64,000 nt of DNA, from assembly GCA_028285345.1 (NCBI GenBank), contig JANQPT010000044.1:62001-126000 (forward strand), read 5' to 3'. A model generated the notes under the pieces. The model was not told the origin of the DNA, ran no database searches, and saw nothing but the letters and a program-made list of their open reading frames with translations. Of this stretch, positions 12,744 to 22,699 are shown one piece after another. Every line of letters begins with the position of its first letter. Within the stretch, counting starts at the first letter, position 1. The position numbers were made by a program, and so were the translations under genes. This stretch comes from Planctomycetales bacterium. Its GTDB lineage: Bacteria; Planctomycetota; Planctomycetia; Planctomycetales; Planctomycetaceae.

Positions 12744-13034
12744 ATGATCCACCTGAACGTGTTGCTCAGCGTCCAAGATCCGGCAAACGTCGATCAAGTT
12801 CGCGACTTACTAAGCCAATGCTGCCGGCTCTCGCGGCAGGAACCGGGCTGCGCGCGGTTTGAAGTGTATCATTCAACGGCGGATCCGACGCGATTTATCC
12901 TGAATGAGCATTGGGAATCGGAGTCGGCCCTTGATCAGCACCGGCAGGCACAAGCGTTCACTGAGATTTATACGCCACAAGTATTGCCGCTGGTGACCCG
13001 CGAGCCGCATCCGTCGACTTTGGTGGAACCATAG
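12744..13034 (+). CDS. Antibiotic-biosynthesis-monooxygenase (ABM) domain protein
   Basis: A 96-residue ferredoxin-like-fold protein of the ABM/quinol-monooxygenase family. The typical pattern is visible: an N-terminal strand IHLNVLLSV, the helix VRDLLSQCCRLSRQEPGC, the strand ARFEVYHSTADPTRFILNEHW, and the helix ESALDQHRQAQAFTEI with the family His. These proteins act as dimers on quinones or other small aromatics, without a bound cofactor in characterised cases. First gene of a tight five-gene run; 22 bp separate it from the diguanylate cyclase. The physiological substrate is unknown. Confidence 0.86.
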   Translation: MIHLNVLLSVQDPANVDQVRDLLSQCCRLSRQEPGCARFEVYHSTADPTRFILNEHWESESALDQHRQAQAFTEIYTPQVLPLVTREPHPSTLVEP

Positions 13035-13056
13035 CAGTTAAGAAGCTTAGGAATCG

Positions 13057-13938
13057 ATGCTGGCGATTTTTCGGAAGCTGGACCGGTTGAAACGGCGGCC
13101 CCGCTGGTTTGTGCTTTCGGCGGCGCTACTGATTGTGGTCTGGATCGGCTTGCTCGACTATGTCGTCGGTGAGGGGCTGGATCTGTCGGTGCTCTATGTG
13201 CCAGTGATCGCTGTTGTCTGCTGGCGGGCGGGATTTCGCGCAGCAGTCTTGTTTTCTGTGCTCTGCTCGTTTCTGTGGCTGGTGGACAACTGGATTTCGC
13301 CCAATATCCCGCTGCCGGCGGCCGCAGACTATTGGGAGACGGCGGTCCGTTTCGCCTCGTTTTTGATTTTGGTGGTGTTGCTGACCCACCTGCAGCAATC
13401 GCTGGACCGCGAGTCGGCTCTCGCCCGCTGCGACGCGTTGACCGGCTTGGCAAACATTAAGTCGTTTGTGGAGCAGGCGGAACGCGCCGCGGCCGAGAGC
13501 CGTCGGGAACAGACGCCGCTGACGGTGGTTTTTTTTGATTGCGACCACTTCAAGGAAGTCAACGACGAGTATGGACATCCCCGAGGGGACGAATTGCTCA
13601 AACAAGTCGCCGCCGCGATTCGCTCGCACGTGCGAAAAAACGACGTCGCGGCGCGAATGGGGGGTGACGAGTTCGCCGTCCTGTTGCCGCGGACGGGCGC
13701 CGCAGAGGCAGAACAACTGGCTGGCCGGCTCAAGTCGGCCCTCGACGCGGAGATGCGGTCAGGCAATTGGCCGGTCACATTCAGTATGGGCGTCGCCACA
13801 TTCTCCCTGGCCCCGGACTCGGTTGCCGATCTGATCCGCGAATCGGATAATTTGATGTATGCGGTGAAACACTCGACCCGAGACCGCATTCAGTTTGCAA
13901 CGATGGACGAGACCTTTAACACGATCGAGAGTCGCTAA
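13057..13938 (+). CDS. Membrane-bound diguanylate cyclase (GGDEF)
   Basis: A 293-residue protein that should make cyclic di-GMP from two GTP. Residues about 18-112 form three to four transmembrane helices, a compact membrane sensor of no recognised class. The GGDEF domain spans about 120-285; its active site reads MGGDEF at 201-206 and is intact. The product-inhibition I-site RxxD is present as RKND at 193-196, exactly five residues before GGDEF, so feedback control by c-di-GMP is expected. The stop overlaps the Dabb gene start (TAATG). Its place between two ferredoxin-like-fold genes and a sugar-acid dehydratase is unusual. Confidence 0.95.
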   Translation: MLAIFRKLDRLKRRPRWFVLSAALLIVVWIGLLDYVVGEGLDLSVLYVPVIAVVCWRAGFRAAVLFSVLCSFLWLVDNWISPNIPLPAAADYWETAVRFASFLILVVLLTHLQQSLDRESALARCDALTGLANIKSFVEQAERAAAESRREQTPLTVVFFDCDHFKEVNDEYGHPRGDELLKQVAAAIRSHVRKNDVAARMGGDEFAVLLPRTGAAEAEQLAGRLKSALDAEMRSGNWPVTFSMGVATFSLAPDSVADLIRESDNLMYAVKHSTRDRIQFATMDETFNTIESR

Positions 13939-14240
13939 TGCTGGCACACAACGTCTTTTTTTCTCTGAACGACAGTTCCGCCGAGGCCCGGCAGAAATTG
14001 CTGGATGATTGCAACACGTATCTGACGGATCACCCCGGCGTGCTTTTCTTCGGTTGCGGCACGCTGGTCCCGGATTTGGATCGGCCGGTCAACGATCACG
14101 ATTTCGACGTGGCGCTGCACGTGATCTTCGAGGACCGGGCCGCGCACGACGTGTATCAAACTGCGCCGCGACACCTGGAGTTTATCGAACGCAACAAATC
14201 AACTTGGAAACAAGTTCGCGTGTTCGATTCCCAAGATTGA
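13938..14240 (+). CDS. Dabb (stress-responsive A/B barrel) domain protein
   Basis: A 100-residue protein with the dimeric alpha/beta-barrel (Dabb) pattern: the starting strand MLAHNVFFSLND, the helix AEARQKLLDDCNTYL, and the diagnostic FDVALHVIFEDRAAHDVYQTAPRH followed by FIERNKSTWK. Family members are small cytoplasmic dimers, some upregulated by stress and a few with enzymatic roles. The start codon overlaps the stop of the diguanylate cyclase gene, and 11 bp separate it from the dehydratase gene. The specific role is not known. Confidence 0.88.
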   Translation: MLAHNVFFSLNDSSAEARQKLLDDCNTYLTDHPGVLFFGCGTLVPDLDRPVNDHDFDVALHVIFEDRAAHDVYQTAPRHLEFIERNKSTWKQVRVFDSQD

Positions 14241-14251
14241 GCTGATGCACA

Positions 14252-16249
14252 ATGGCGATCGACTTAGCGACGTTGCTTGATGACGACGACGGATCCATCT
14301 ACGACGTGGAAACGAGCGGCGCCGGACCGTCGGGCAGTTTGCCGCTCGACGCTGACATGCTGCGGCACAGCCCAAGCGGCGATCTCTTCGGATTGACGCA
14401 AAGCGCGGGCATGGGCTGGGATCCGCAGCAGTTGTTGTGGCCGCAATACCTGATCCTCAGCACGCAAGGCGGAATTCGCGACGAAGACGGGACGCCGATT
14501 GCGCTGGGATATCACACCGGGCATTGGGAAGTCGGGCTGTTAATGCGGGCAGCCGCGGAGCGGTTGGTCGAACTGGAGTGTTTGCCGTTTGCAGGCTACG
14601 TGAGCGACCCGTGCGACGGCAGAACGCAGGGGACGACCGGGATGATGGACTCGCTGGCTTACCGCAATGACGCTGCCGTTGTGATGCGGCGGTTAATTCG
14701 CTCGCTTCCGACGCGGAAGGGAGTGCTTGGCGTGGCGACCTGTGACAAGGGTTTGCCGGCGATGATGATGGCGCTCGCCGGGCAGCATGATCTGCCGGGC
14801 GTGTTGATTCCCGGCGGAGTGACACTTCCGCCGACCGTGGGCGAGGATGCCGGAAAAGTGCAGACGATCGGCGCCCGCTTTGCGCATGGTGAAATCTCGC
14901 TGGAAGAGGCGGCGGAACTGGGCTGCCGGGCGTGCGGCTCAGCGGGGGGCGGCTGTCAGTTCTTAGGAACCGCTGCCACGGCACAGGTCGTTGGCGAGGC
15001 ACTGGGAATGTCGTTGCCGCACGCGGCGCTGGCGCCGTCCGGGCAGCCGATTTGGCGGCAAATGGCGCAACAATCGGCGTCCGCGGTCGTCGAAATGGCA
15101 CAGTGCGGATTGACGATGTCTGACGTGCTGTCCGAGGCGGCCGTGCACAATGCGATGGCGGTGCACGCGGCGGTCGGCGGTTCGACGAATCTGTTATTAC
15201 ATTTGCCAGCGGTGGCGTTTGCCGCGGGGTTGCCGCGTCCGACGGTCAGCGATTGGAGCCGGATCAATCGGCAAGTGCCGCGGATTGTTGATGTGTTGCC
15301 CAATGGGCCGGTCGGCCATCCGACGGTGCGGTTGTTCCTGGCCGGCGGAGTGCCCGAGGTCATGCTGCATTTGCGGCGACTTGAACTGCTGGACCTCAGC
15401 GCAATCACCGTCACCGGGCAGCCGTTGGCCGACGTGCTCGATTGGTGGGAGCAGTCGCCGCGGCGGCAGCGGTTGCGCGAAGAGTTGCAGCGTCACGACG
15501 GAGTCGATCCCGATGATGTGATCATGACTCCCGACCGCGCACGGGAGAAAGGTCTGACTAGCACGGTCACGTTTCCAGTGGGAAATCTGGCCCCGGAAGG
15601 CTCCGTGATCAAGAGCACAGCGATCGATCCGAGTGTGGTCGACGACGACGGCGTGTATCGCAAAGTCGGCCCGGCGCGTGTGTTCTTGCGCGAAAAGGAC
15701 GCGATCGCCGCCATCAAGGGGCAAACTGATCGGCCGATCCTCGCAGGTGACGTGTTGGTGCTCTGTTGCCGCGGACCGCTCGGCGCGGGAATGGAGGAGA
15801 CCTATCAAATCACCTCGGCACTGAAGCATTTGCCGTTTGGAAAGGAAGTGGCGGTGATTACCGACGCGCGATTCTCCGGCGTCTCGACGGGAGCCTGCAT
15901 TGGTCACGTCGGGCCCGAAGCGTTGGCGGGGGGGCCGATCGGAAAGGTTTATGACGGCGATTTGATCGAAATCACAATCGACCGCAACAAATTGACCGGC
16001 AGTCTCAATTTAGTGGGACGGGGCGATGACTTCTTCGGACCGGATTTGGGGCGCGAGCTGTTGCAGGCCCGCCAGCCGCAGCAGCCGTTGCAACCGGACG
16101 ACGATTTGCCGGACGACACCCGGCTGTGGGCGATTTTGCAGCAAGTCGGCGGTGGAACTTGGGGCGGTTGCGTCTATGATGTAGAAGAGGTGCAGCGCGT
16201 TTTGAAGGCGGGGATGGCGGCGCGGGCGTCGGAGCCGGAGAGCCATTGA
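14252..16249 (+). CDS. YjhG/YagF-type sugar-acid dehydratase (IlvD/Edd family)
   Basis: A 665-residue Fe-S dehydratase. It aligns closely in memory with E. coli YjhG and YagF, D-xylonate dehydratases of about 655 residues: [72 protein letters not shown] and [20 protein letters not shown] are all present. The cluster cysteines are in [16 protein letters not shown] and [10 protein letters not shown]. It is therefore more likely to make 2-keto-3-deoxy sugar acids than to serve branched-chain amino-acid synthesis. The 10-bp gap to the cytochrome gene and upstream coupling suggest cotranscription. Confidence 0.92.
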   Translation: MAIDLATLLDDDDGSIYDVETSGAGPSGSLPLDADMLRHSPSGDLFGLTQSAGMGWDPQQLLWPQYLILSTQGGIRDEDGTPIALGYHTGHWEVGLLMRAAAERLVELECLPFAGYVSDPCDGRTQGTTGMMDSLAYRNDAAVVMRRLIRSLPTRKGVLGVATCDKGLPAMMMALAGQHDLPGVLIPGGVTLPPTVGEDAGKVQTIGARFAHGEISLEEAAELGCRACGSAGGGCQFLGTAATAQVVGEALGMSLPHAALAPSGQPIWRQMAQQSASAVVEMAQCGLTMSDVLSEAAVHNAMAVHAAVGGSTNLLLHLPAVAFAAGLPRPTVSDWSRINRQVPRIVDVLPNGPVGHPTVRLFLAGGVPEVMLHLRRLELLDLSAITVTGQPLADVLDWWEQSPRRQRLREELQRHDGVDPDDVIMTPDRAREKGLTSTVTFPVGNLAPEGSVIKSTAIDPSVVDDDGVYRKVGPARVFLREKDAIAAIKGQTDRPILAGDVLVLCCRGPLGAGMEETYQITSALKHLPFGKEVAVITDARFSGVSTGACIGHVGPEALAGGPIGKVYDGDLIEITIDRNKLTGSLNLVGRGDDFFGPDLGRELLQARQPQQPLQPDDDLPDDTRLWAILQQVGGGTWGGCVYDVEEVQRVLKAGMAARASEPESH

Positions 16250-16259
16250 TCGGAATAGA

Positions 16260-17663
16260 GTGGGCAGTCGTGTCAGCATGAGAGACTCAGGACCTCCACA
16301 GCGTTTCACGATCCTGGCGTCGATTTGCGTCCTGATCATTTCGTCTGCGGGCGTTCTTGTTGCGACAGAATGTGCTGCGGAGGAGGTTCATCCGGGGTAC
16401 CGCATTCTCAGGACGAAGGCGTTTTTGCCGGCTGACTTCGACGATGAGGTGTTCGAAGACTTGTGGCGGCAATGGCCGGCCGAACAGCGGCGGCGCGCGG
16501 AACAGGCGACGCCCAGCGAACGCCGCCAAATGATGTTTTCTGAATACGGCATGATGCCCTCTCCCGATGACATCGGCGGCGGCAAGGCGTTGGGCTATGT
16601 GAATGACGGCCGCGGCGGCTGGGTGATGAACTGCCTGACGTGCCATGGCGGCAAGGTTGCCGGGCGGGTGATTTTGGGGCTGCCGAACTCGCACTTAGCG
16701 CTGCACACACTCACCGACGACGTGCGGGCGACAAAGTTGCTGCAAAAAAAGAAGCTGACGCACATGGATCTCGGATCGTTGGGGATGCCCCTGGGCACCA
16801 GCAACGGGACCACCAACGCAGTGATGTTCGGAGTTGCCCTGGAGGCATTGCGGGATGACGACTTGAATGTGCACTTGAACAACCCAATTCCGAAGATGAC
16901 GCACCATGACATGGACGCGCCCCCTTGGTGGCATCTGAAGAAGAAACGGTGGATTTATGCAGACGGGTTTGTTGCGAAATCACACCGGGCGCTGATGCAG
17001 TTTATGCTGATCCCTAAAAATGACGCGAAGCGATTCAAAAGTTGGGAAGACGATTACCGCCAGATTTTGGCTTGGATCGAAACGATTGAGCCGCCGAACT
17101 ATCCGTTTCCAATCGACCGTCCACTTGCCGAGAGAGGACGCTTGATCTTTGAGGACAACTGTGCGGAGTGTCACGGGACCTACGGCGACAATTGGACCTA
17201 TCCGGGCCGTATCGTCGAACTCGACATCGTGGGCACCGATCCGGTGCGACTGCGTTCGTTGTCGCCCGCCTATCGGCGCAAATACGGCCGCAGTTGGCTG
17301 GCTGATTACAAACCGGAGAACGTGAAAGAGCGCCCCAGCGGATATGTGGCGCCGCCGCTGGACGGGATTTGGGCCAGTGCTCCTTATCTCCACAACGGGT
17401 CGGTGCCGACGTTGTGGCATCTGCTGCACCCGCATGAGCGGCCGCAGATATGGCGGCGGACGGAGGATGGCTATGACGCGCAGCGGGTCGGCTTAGAGTT
17501 TTCGGAATTCGACGAGTTGCCCTCCACCGCGGAGACGCCGCGCAAAGTTCGCCGGTATTTCGACGCACGCAATCCCGGTAAAAGTGCCGTAGGTCACGAC
17601 TTTCCGGCGACGCTGAGCGATGCGGAGCGACGGGCGGTGTTGGAGTACTTGAAGACCTTGTGA
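16260..17663 (+). CDS. Exported di-haem cytochrome c protein
   Basis: A 467-residue protein with a signal peptide or N-terminal anchor (about residues 17-40, ending VATECAAEE) and two haem c attachment motifs: CLTCHGG near residue 126 and CAECHG near residue 303. The C-terminal half resembles cytochrome c peroxidase and other di-haem modules, including APPLDGIWASAPYLHNGSVPTLWHLL, a common segment of such proteins. It is periplasmic by prediction, passing electrons from an unknown donor. Start either GTG at 16260 or ATG at 16278. It is the last gene of the five-gene run and could take electrons from oxidation of the sugar acid upstream, but that is inference. Confidence 0.88.
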   Translation: MGSRVSMRDSGPPQRFTILASICVLIISSAGVLVATECAAEEVHPGYRILRTKAFLPADFDDEVFEDLWRQWPAEQRRRAEQATPSERRQMMFSEYGMMPSPDDIGGGKALGYVNDGRGGWVMNCLTCHGGKVAGRVILGLPNSHLALHTLTDDVRATKLLQKKKLTHMDLGSLGMPLGTSNGTTNAVMFGVALEALRDDDLNVHLNNPIPKMTHHDMDAPPWWHLKKKRWIYADGFVAKSHRALMQFMLIPKNDAKRFKSWEDDYRQILAWIETIEPPNYPFPIDRPLAERGRLIFEDNCAECHGTYGDNWTYPGRIVELDIVGTDPVRLRSLSPAYRRKYGRSWLADYKPENVKERPSGYVAPPLDGIWASAPYLHNGSVPTLWHLLHPHERPQIWRRTEDGYDAQRVGLEFSEFDELPSTAETPRKVRRYFDARNPGKSAVGHDFPATLSDAERRAVLEYLKTL

Positions 17664-17680
17664 CTGTGCGGTAGCGGCGG

Positions 17681-18610
17681 TTACCCGTCGTCGACTTCGC
17701 CCTCGGCCAATTCCACACTGTCTTCCGGCTCTTTAAATTTGATCAGCGTGACTTCGTTTCCGGTTTCGTTGTAGTTCACTTCGTCGGCGAAGGATTGCAT
17801 CAGCATCACGCCGCGGCCCCCCGGTTTCTCGAGGTTGGCGGCGTCCGTGGGGTCGGGAAGCGACGAAGGGTCGAATCCTTTGCCTTCATCACGGATCGTG
17901 AACTCCGCTTTGTCGCGAGTCATATGCACGCGAATGTGAATTCGTCGATCTTTGTAGGGTGATTCCGCGGTCCGTTGTTTCGCGACGGCGTAGAATTGCT
18001 TGTAATCCTTTTCGCGAAGTTCGGCGCTAACCTCCAGATTCCCGTGGTAATACGCGTTGACCAACGCTTCTTCAATCGCAATGCCGACTTGAATTCGTTC
18101 CGACTGGCCGCAGACTCCCATGCGGATGATCATTTGCTGCAGTCGGTTCACCAGGGCCGAAATCAGCGCCAAGTCATTTTCAATGACATATTGCGTGTCG
18201 AGCTCGCTAATCTTGTGTTGCAGACGTGTGTCGGAGCGGTCTTGTTGAGACGCGGTCGAAACTCGGTGGATAATCTCGATGAGATCCTGCGCCAGTTTTC
18301 GTTTGGGGACGTAGCTGACGGCTCCGCACCGCAGGGCTTCGACGGCAAATTCTTCGCTGCCTTGTGCCGTCATGAGCACGACCGGAATCAAGGGGTATTG
18401 GGCCTTGATTCGTTTGACGAGTTCGAGTCCGTCCATGTTCGGCATCTGCATGTCGGTCAGCACGATGTCCGGGATGTGCAGCTCGATTTGCTCCAACGCA
18501 TCGACGCCATCTTCGGCATAATAGATCTTTTCGCCAGAGTTCTTTTCCAGTAGTCCGCCCGCCAATCGGCGGTCAACTGCCGAGTCATCGACGACGAGTA
18601 TGCCGGTCAT
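17681..18610 (-). CDS. Response regulator with C-terminal anti-sigma-type HATPase
   Basis: A 309-residue cytoplasmic protein. Residues 1-120 are a receiver domain with the acidic pair DD (8-9), the phospho-acceptor Asp53 in VLTDMQMPNMDG, Thr81 and Lys103. A linker leads to an ATP-binding GHKL domain of the SpoIIAB/RsbW type from about residue 140, with the N-box EEALVNAYYHGN (Asn186) and the G1 box DEGKGFDPSSLPD. No dimerisation His is present, so it is not a histidine kinase; it looks like a phosphorylation-controlled anti-sigma or switch kinase. AAGGA precedes ATG by 7 bases. It is on the same strand as the hybrid kinase 233 bp upstream. Confidence 0.9.
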   Translation of the reverse strand: MTGILVVDDSAVDRRLAGGLLEKNSGEKIYYAEDGVDALEQIELHIPDIVLTDMQMPNMDGLELVKRIKAQYPLIPVVLMTAQGSEEFAVEALRCGAVSYVPKRKLAQDLIEIIHRVSTASQQDRSDTRLQHKISELDTQYVIENDLALISALVNRLQQMIIRMGVCGQSERIQVGIAIEEALVNAYYHGNLEVSAELREKDYKQFYAVAKQRTAESPYKDRRIHIRVHMTRDKAEFTIRDEGKGFDPSSLPDPTDAANLEKPGGRGVMLMQSFADEVNYNETGNEVTLIKFKEPEDSVELAEGEVDDG

Positions 18611-18843
18611 GACGCAGTCCTTTTCTCAGAGTTGCCTATTCGGGCCGCAAACAAGGGGCCGCCTTCCAATTGATTTCGCATCCTGCAATTTGGGGAGATC
18701 CGCTCTGAAATCTACCGTCCGTGGCATTCCTGACATGAATACTAACCAAATCAACAACAATTTTCAGGAGTTCTGAGTCGAATCTTGTGTCATCACAAGT
18801 TCTTTGCGGCCAGCACGGTTGTTCAGTCTTCCATTTTCCTGAG

Positions 18844-21800
18844 TCAGTCATCTCCTCCGGAATCGGGATCGGAAACAAATGCGGAGAGTTCCGCCAGAAT
18901 CGTAGTGACCATCGGTTTCAATTCCGAGTACAGTGAAGAAACTTTCTCAAAATCGCCGGCGACTGCGGCGGATTCCAGACTTTCGGCGAGTTCCAGCGGC
19001 CCGGCGGCTGCGAACATTCGCATGCCGCCTTTGAGCGTGTGTGCGGCGCGGCCGAGATCGGCGGTGTTCCCAGCAGCCAGCGAGCTCTCGATGGTCTCGG
19101 TGATGCCGGGGCATTCCTCGACGAACGCTTCGGTGACCTCCCTCAACAGTTCCTGGTCTCGTTCGACGTTTTCCAGCGCTTTGTCCCAATCGAGCAATCC
19201 GTTATTGTTCGGCAGGCCGGCACCGGCGGATGGGGGCGCTGTGGACTTGGAATTCATGACGGACGCGATGGCGGCGACGAGTTCACGGCCGCGGACTGGC
19301 TTGGCAAGATAGGCGTCCATGCCGGCCGCGAAGCAATGGTCCCGGTCGCCCTTCATCGCCTGTGCCGTCATGGCGATGATGGGCACGTGGTTTCCACTGG
19401 CTTGTTCGTGCTCGCGAATCAAGCGCGTCGCTTCGAGCCCGTCCATTTCGGGCATTTGAATGTCCATCAGGATCAGGTCGAACTTGTGATCTCTCGCGGC
19501 TGCGACAGCCTCGACGCCGTTTTGGGCGACAGTGACAATGTGGTTTTGTTTTTTGAGGTGTCCCAGGGCCAGTTTTTGGTTGTAGGGACTGTCTTCGACC
19601 AGCAACACGTTCAGCGGACCGACGTCGAACGGCAGTTGGGGATGCTCCTCCGCGACCTGTAATTGACTGCCATCCTGATCGAGCACGGCCAGCATCGTAT
19701 CGAGCAGTTCGGATTGGTTGAGTGGTTTCATCAGGTAGGCTGTCGCCCCCACATGGTCGCATCGTGCGACGTCAGCCGATCGATCGCCGGGACTGAGCAT
19801 CATGATGATTGTGGGTTTGGTGAGCGACTTGTTATTCATCAATGCCTCGCACAGATGAAACCCGTCGGTCTGGGGCATGTGGGCGTCGATCAGATACAGG
19901 TCGTGGGGGCGACCTGTGTCGATTGCCTGCTCAACGATACGCATTGCGGCGGCGGCGCTGTCTGACACATCGGGCTGCAATTGCCAACTCTGCGCGGTTT
20001 CCCGAATCGCGCGGCAGTTGGCGGGATTGTCGTCCACGACGAGAATCCGCAACCCAGCCAACGACGAGGGCGCGATTTGATCGGAAGATTGCTCCAGCGG
20101 TAACGGCTCAAAGCGTGCCGTGAAGTGAAAGGTGGTTCCCTCGCCGAGTTCGCTTTCACACCAGATGCGTCCGCCGAGCAACTGCACTAGCCGAGCCGAG
20201 ATCGCCAGGCCGAGCCCGGTGCCGCCGAATTTGCGGGCCATGGAACTGTCGAGTTGTTCGAACGCCTCAAAAACGTGTTCAAGTTTGTCGGCCGGAATCC
20301 CCTCTCCGGTGTCGCTGACCGCGACGTGGATTCGCAATTCGTCGTCGGTAGCCGACTCCGGTTCGACGCGAACGATCACGTGCCCTTCGCCGGTGAACTT
20401 GATGGCATTCCCGACCAGATTGACGAGGATTTGCCGCAAACGGACTTGGTCGCCGACGACTCGTTCGGGAAGGTCAACTGCGATGTCGCTGATCAGTTCC
20501 AAGCCCTGTTGATGGGCTTGAACGGCCAACGCTTTGATTGCTCCCCCCACGCAATCCCGTAGGCCGAATTCCGTTTGCTCGACTTCAAGCCTGCCCGCTT
20601 CGATCTTCGAGAAGTCGAGAATATCGTTGATCAGCTTCAGGAGCGCCTCAGCGGATTCGAGCACGATCGAGAGATACTCCCGCTGTTCGCGCGACAGTGT
20701 GGTATCGAGCACGAGCTCGGTCATGCCGATAATGGCATTCATTGGCGTGCGGATCTCGTGGCTCATGTTTGCCAGAAACTGGCCCTTGGCCCGATTCGCC
20801 GCATCGGCGGCGTCGAGCGCGACCTGCAGTTCCGCCTCCGCCTGCTTCTGCTTGGTCATGTCCACGATAAAGCTGATCGCTTCCTGCCAGTGTTCCGAAA
20901 GCGCGGTGACACCGACGAGGACGGGAATGCGGCTGCCGTCTTTGCGGATGTACTCTTTCTCCCAAGGTGTGCAGACTTGTTTTTCACTGAGTTCCGCCAG
21001 TGCACGGTTGTCCGCCTCGAAGTATTCCTCCGGTGTGATCCGTTTCCAGCGGATTTCGCCCGCCTCCAATTCCGCCCGCGAATAGCCGATCATCTCCAGA
21101 AACAGGTCGTTGGCTTCCAGGATTCGTTTCTGAAAGTCGGTGATCAGAATGCCGATGATGTTGGATTCGACCAGCCGCCGGAAGCGGTCGTCGCTGTGAC
21201 GCAACTGCTCCTCGGCCTTGCGGCGTTTGGTAATGTTTTCCGCGACTCCGGCAATGCGATAGGGACGACCCGATTCGTCGCGGACGGGAAAGCCGCGATC
21301 GCGAATCCAGCGCATCTGGCCGTCGGGGCGGAGGATCCGGTACTCCTCATCGTATTGGCCCGTCTGAGCCCGCACTTGAAACGCGGCTTCAACTCGTGCG
21401 CGGTCGTCGTCATGGATTGATTCGAGCCATTGAAGCGGGTTGGCATACAGTTCTTCGGTGGGATGCCCCCAGATTTCTGCGTAGGCGGGACTGACGTAGA
21501 TCATTTCAGCGCCGTTGAGGCTGGTGATCCAAAACACTTCGCGGATGTTTTCCGCCAATTGGCGAAACCGGTCCTCGCTCTGCCGGGCGGCCTGCTCGGC
21601 CCGTTTCTTATCAGTGACGTCCCAAAAAACTCCCTGGATGCCGACGCAATTGCCGTCGGCGTCGGCAACCGGCGCTTTGAGAACGTGCACGTAAATCGGC
21701 TGTCCGTCCGGTCCGCGATTCTCTTCGACGTCTTCGTACGGCTCTCCCGATTCCAGAATTCGTGCATCGTCCGACGTATATTTGTCGGCAAGTTCTCGCG

Positions 21801-22467
21801 GAAACAAATCGTAGTCGGTCATTCCGATGAGTTTGTGCATCGGGATGTCCAGCAGGTCGCAATATCGCTGGTTGGCGAAAACCACCCGCCCCTGTAAGTC
21901 CTTGCAAAAGAAGTGCAGCGGCAGACTTTCGACCAGCGACTGATACCGCGCTTCGGTATGCCGCAGCAGATTGGCCTGCTCGACGTGATAGGCCGATTTG
22001 ATAATCGTGACGTCGACGTCGAGCAATTTGATCAGCGATTCCATCAACTGCGCGAATTGCCCGGAATCATTGTCGGCGCACTCTTGGATCACTGGAATCA
22101 GCGAGACCCGAAGTTGGGACAGTCCGCTATTGATCTGATACCGGTCCAGTCCGAGTTCGACCTGCTGCACGCCAAACTGAAATCGACGGTGAACGTACGC
22201 TGCGTCGTACGGGCCCGTAAACAATTCCAGGAGCCAGGTGTCCGCACCGGCGACGATCGCATCAAGATCCTGCGCATCGGTGCCGGCACCTCCCCGCCGA
22301 TGCAGATGCTGCTTGAGCCCTTTGCGATACTCATTCAGGACGTCCTGCAACTTTGCCGCTGAGACCTTGTAGGCGCGCTGCAACCGCTGCTCGTCCGCGC
22401 CGCTCCAACCGACGTCTTCTTGGAGTTGCTGATAACGTCTAAAGAGTTGGGACAGTTCCGGCGACAT
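18844..22467 (-). CDS. Hybrid histidine kinase with globin-like N-terminal sensor
   Basis: A 1207-residue soluble multidomain sensor. Order: a globin-coupled-sensor-like domain (about 1-165); three PAS domains (about 171-290, 297-418, 426-545), the first and second each with a PAC tail; HisKA with phospho-acceptor His570 in ANMSHEIRTPMNAIIG; a GHKL ATPase; receiver 1 (ILVVDDNPANC, phospho-Asp in LIDAHMPQTDG); receiver 2 (VLLVEDSPYNQ, LMDIQMPEMDG); and a C-terminal Hpt domain (RAAHTLKGGM). This is a complete BarA-like phosphorelay. No transmembrane segment is seen. In the globin domain the position of the haem-proximal His appears to be Gln102. The receiver-HATPase protein downstream is a plausible partner. 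Confidence 0.93.
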   Translation of the reverse strand: MSPELSQLFRRYQQLQEDVGWSGADEQRLQRAYKVSAAKLQDVLNEYRKGLKQHLHRRGGAGTDAQDLDAIVAGADTWLLELFTGPYDAAYVHRRFQFGVQQVELGLDRYQINSGLSQLRVSLIPVIQECADNDSGQFAQLMESLIKLLDVDVTIIKSAYHVEQANLLRHTEARYQSLVESLPLHFFCKDLQGRVVFANQRYCDLLDIPMHKLIGMTDYDLFPRELADKYTSDDARILESGEPYEDVEENRGPDGQPIYVHVLKAPVADADGNCVGIQGVFWDVTDKKRAEQAARQSEDRFRQLAENIREVFWITSLNGAEMIYVSPAYAEIWGHPTEELYANPLQWLESIHDDDRARVEAAFQVRAQTGQYDEEYRILRPDGQMRWIRDRGFPVRDESGRPYRIAGVAENITKRRKAEEQLRHSDDRFRRLVESNIIGILITDFQKRILEANDLFLEMIGYSRAELEAGEIRWKRITPEEYFEADNRALAELSEKQVCTPWEKEYIRKDGSRIPVLVGVTALSEHWQEAISFIVDMTKQKQAEAELQVALDAADAANRAKGQFLANMSHEIRTPMNAIIGMTELVLDTTLSREQREYLSIVLESAEALLKLINDILDFSKIEAGRLEVEQTEFGLRDCVGGAIKALAVQAHQQGLELISDIAVDLPERVVGDQVRLRQILVNLVGNAIKFTGEGHVIVRVEPESATDDELRIHVAVSDTGEGIPADKLEHVFEAFEQLDSSMARKFGGTGLGLAISARLVQLLGGRIWCESELGEGTTFHFTARFEPLPLEQSSDQIAPSSLAGLRILVVDDNPANCRAIRETAQSWQLQPDVSDSAAAAMRIVEQAIDTGRPHDLYLIDAHMPQTDGFHLCEALMNNKSLTKPTIIMMLSPGDRSADVARCDHVGATAYLMKPLNQSELLDTMLAVLDQDGSQLQVAEEHPQLPFDVGPLNVLLVEDSPYNQKLALGHLKKQNHIVTVAQNGVEAVAAARDHKFDLILMDIQMPEMDGLEATRLIREHEQASGNHVPIIAMTAQAMKGDRDHCFAAGMDAYLAKPVRGRELVAAIASVMNSKSTAPPSAGAGLPNNNGLLDWDKALENVERDQELLREVTEAFVEECPGITETIESSLAAGNTADLGRAAHTLKGGMRMFAAAGPLELAESLESAAVAGDFEKVSSLYSELKPMVTTILAELSAFVSDPDSGGDD

Positions 22468-22699
22468 GTCACGCTGGACTCGACAAAATGAATAATCTTG
22501 GTGATGTGTATGAAACGATCCGAACCTCGGGACGAGCTTCGCGCGATTCGGTTTCGCAGCCGTTTGATGTTACACTGAGTCCGCTGGACTCGCCAGAACA
22601 AAGCGATGCCGCCGGCTGATGAATCAACGGGGCGTCATGCGTTTTGCGGACCGTGGTTGCGAGGCCCGGCACCAACGATGTTGATAAGGATAATTCTTA

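Noticed and set aside
12644..12862. Frame of 72 residues before and across the ABM gene
   Set aside because: It overlaps the start of a well-supported ABM protein in another frame and has no motif.
14252..16249. Calling the dehydratase ilvD for branched-chain amino acids
   Set aside because: Length (665) and motifs such as [15 protein letters not shown] follow the YjhG/YagF branch, and no ilv genes are nearby.
20575..21420. A 281-residue plus-strand frame
   Set aside because: Antisense to the PAS and HisKA parts of the hybrid kinase, which are conserved on the other strand.
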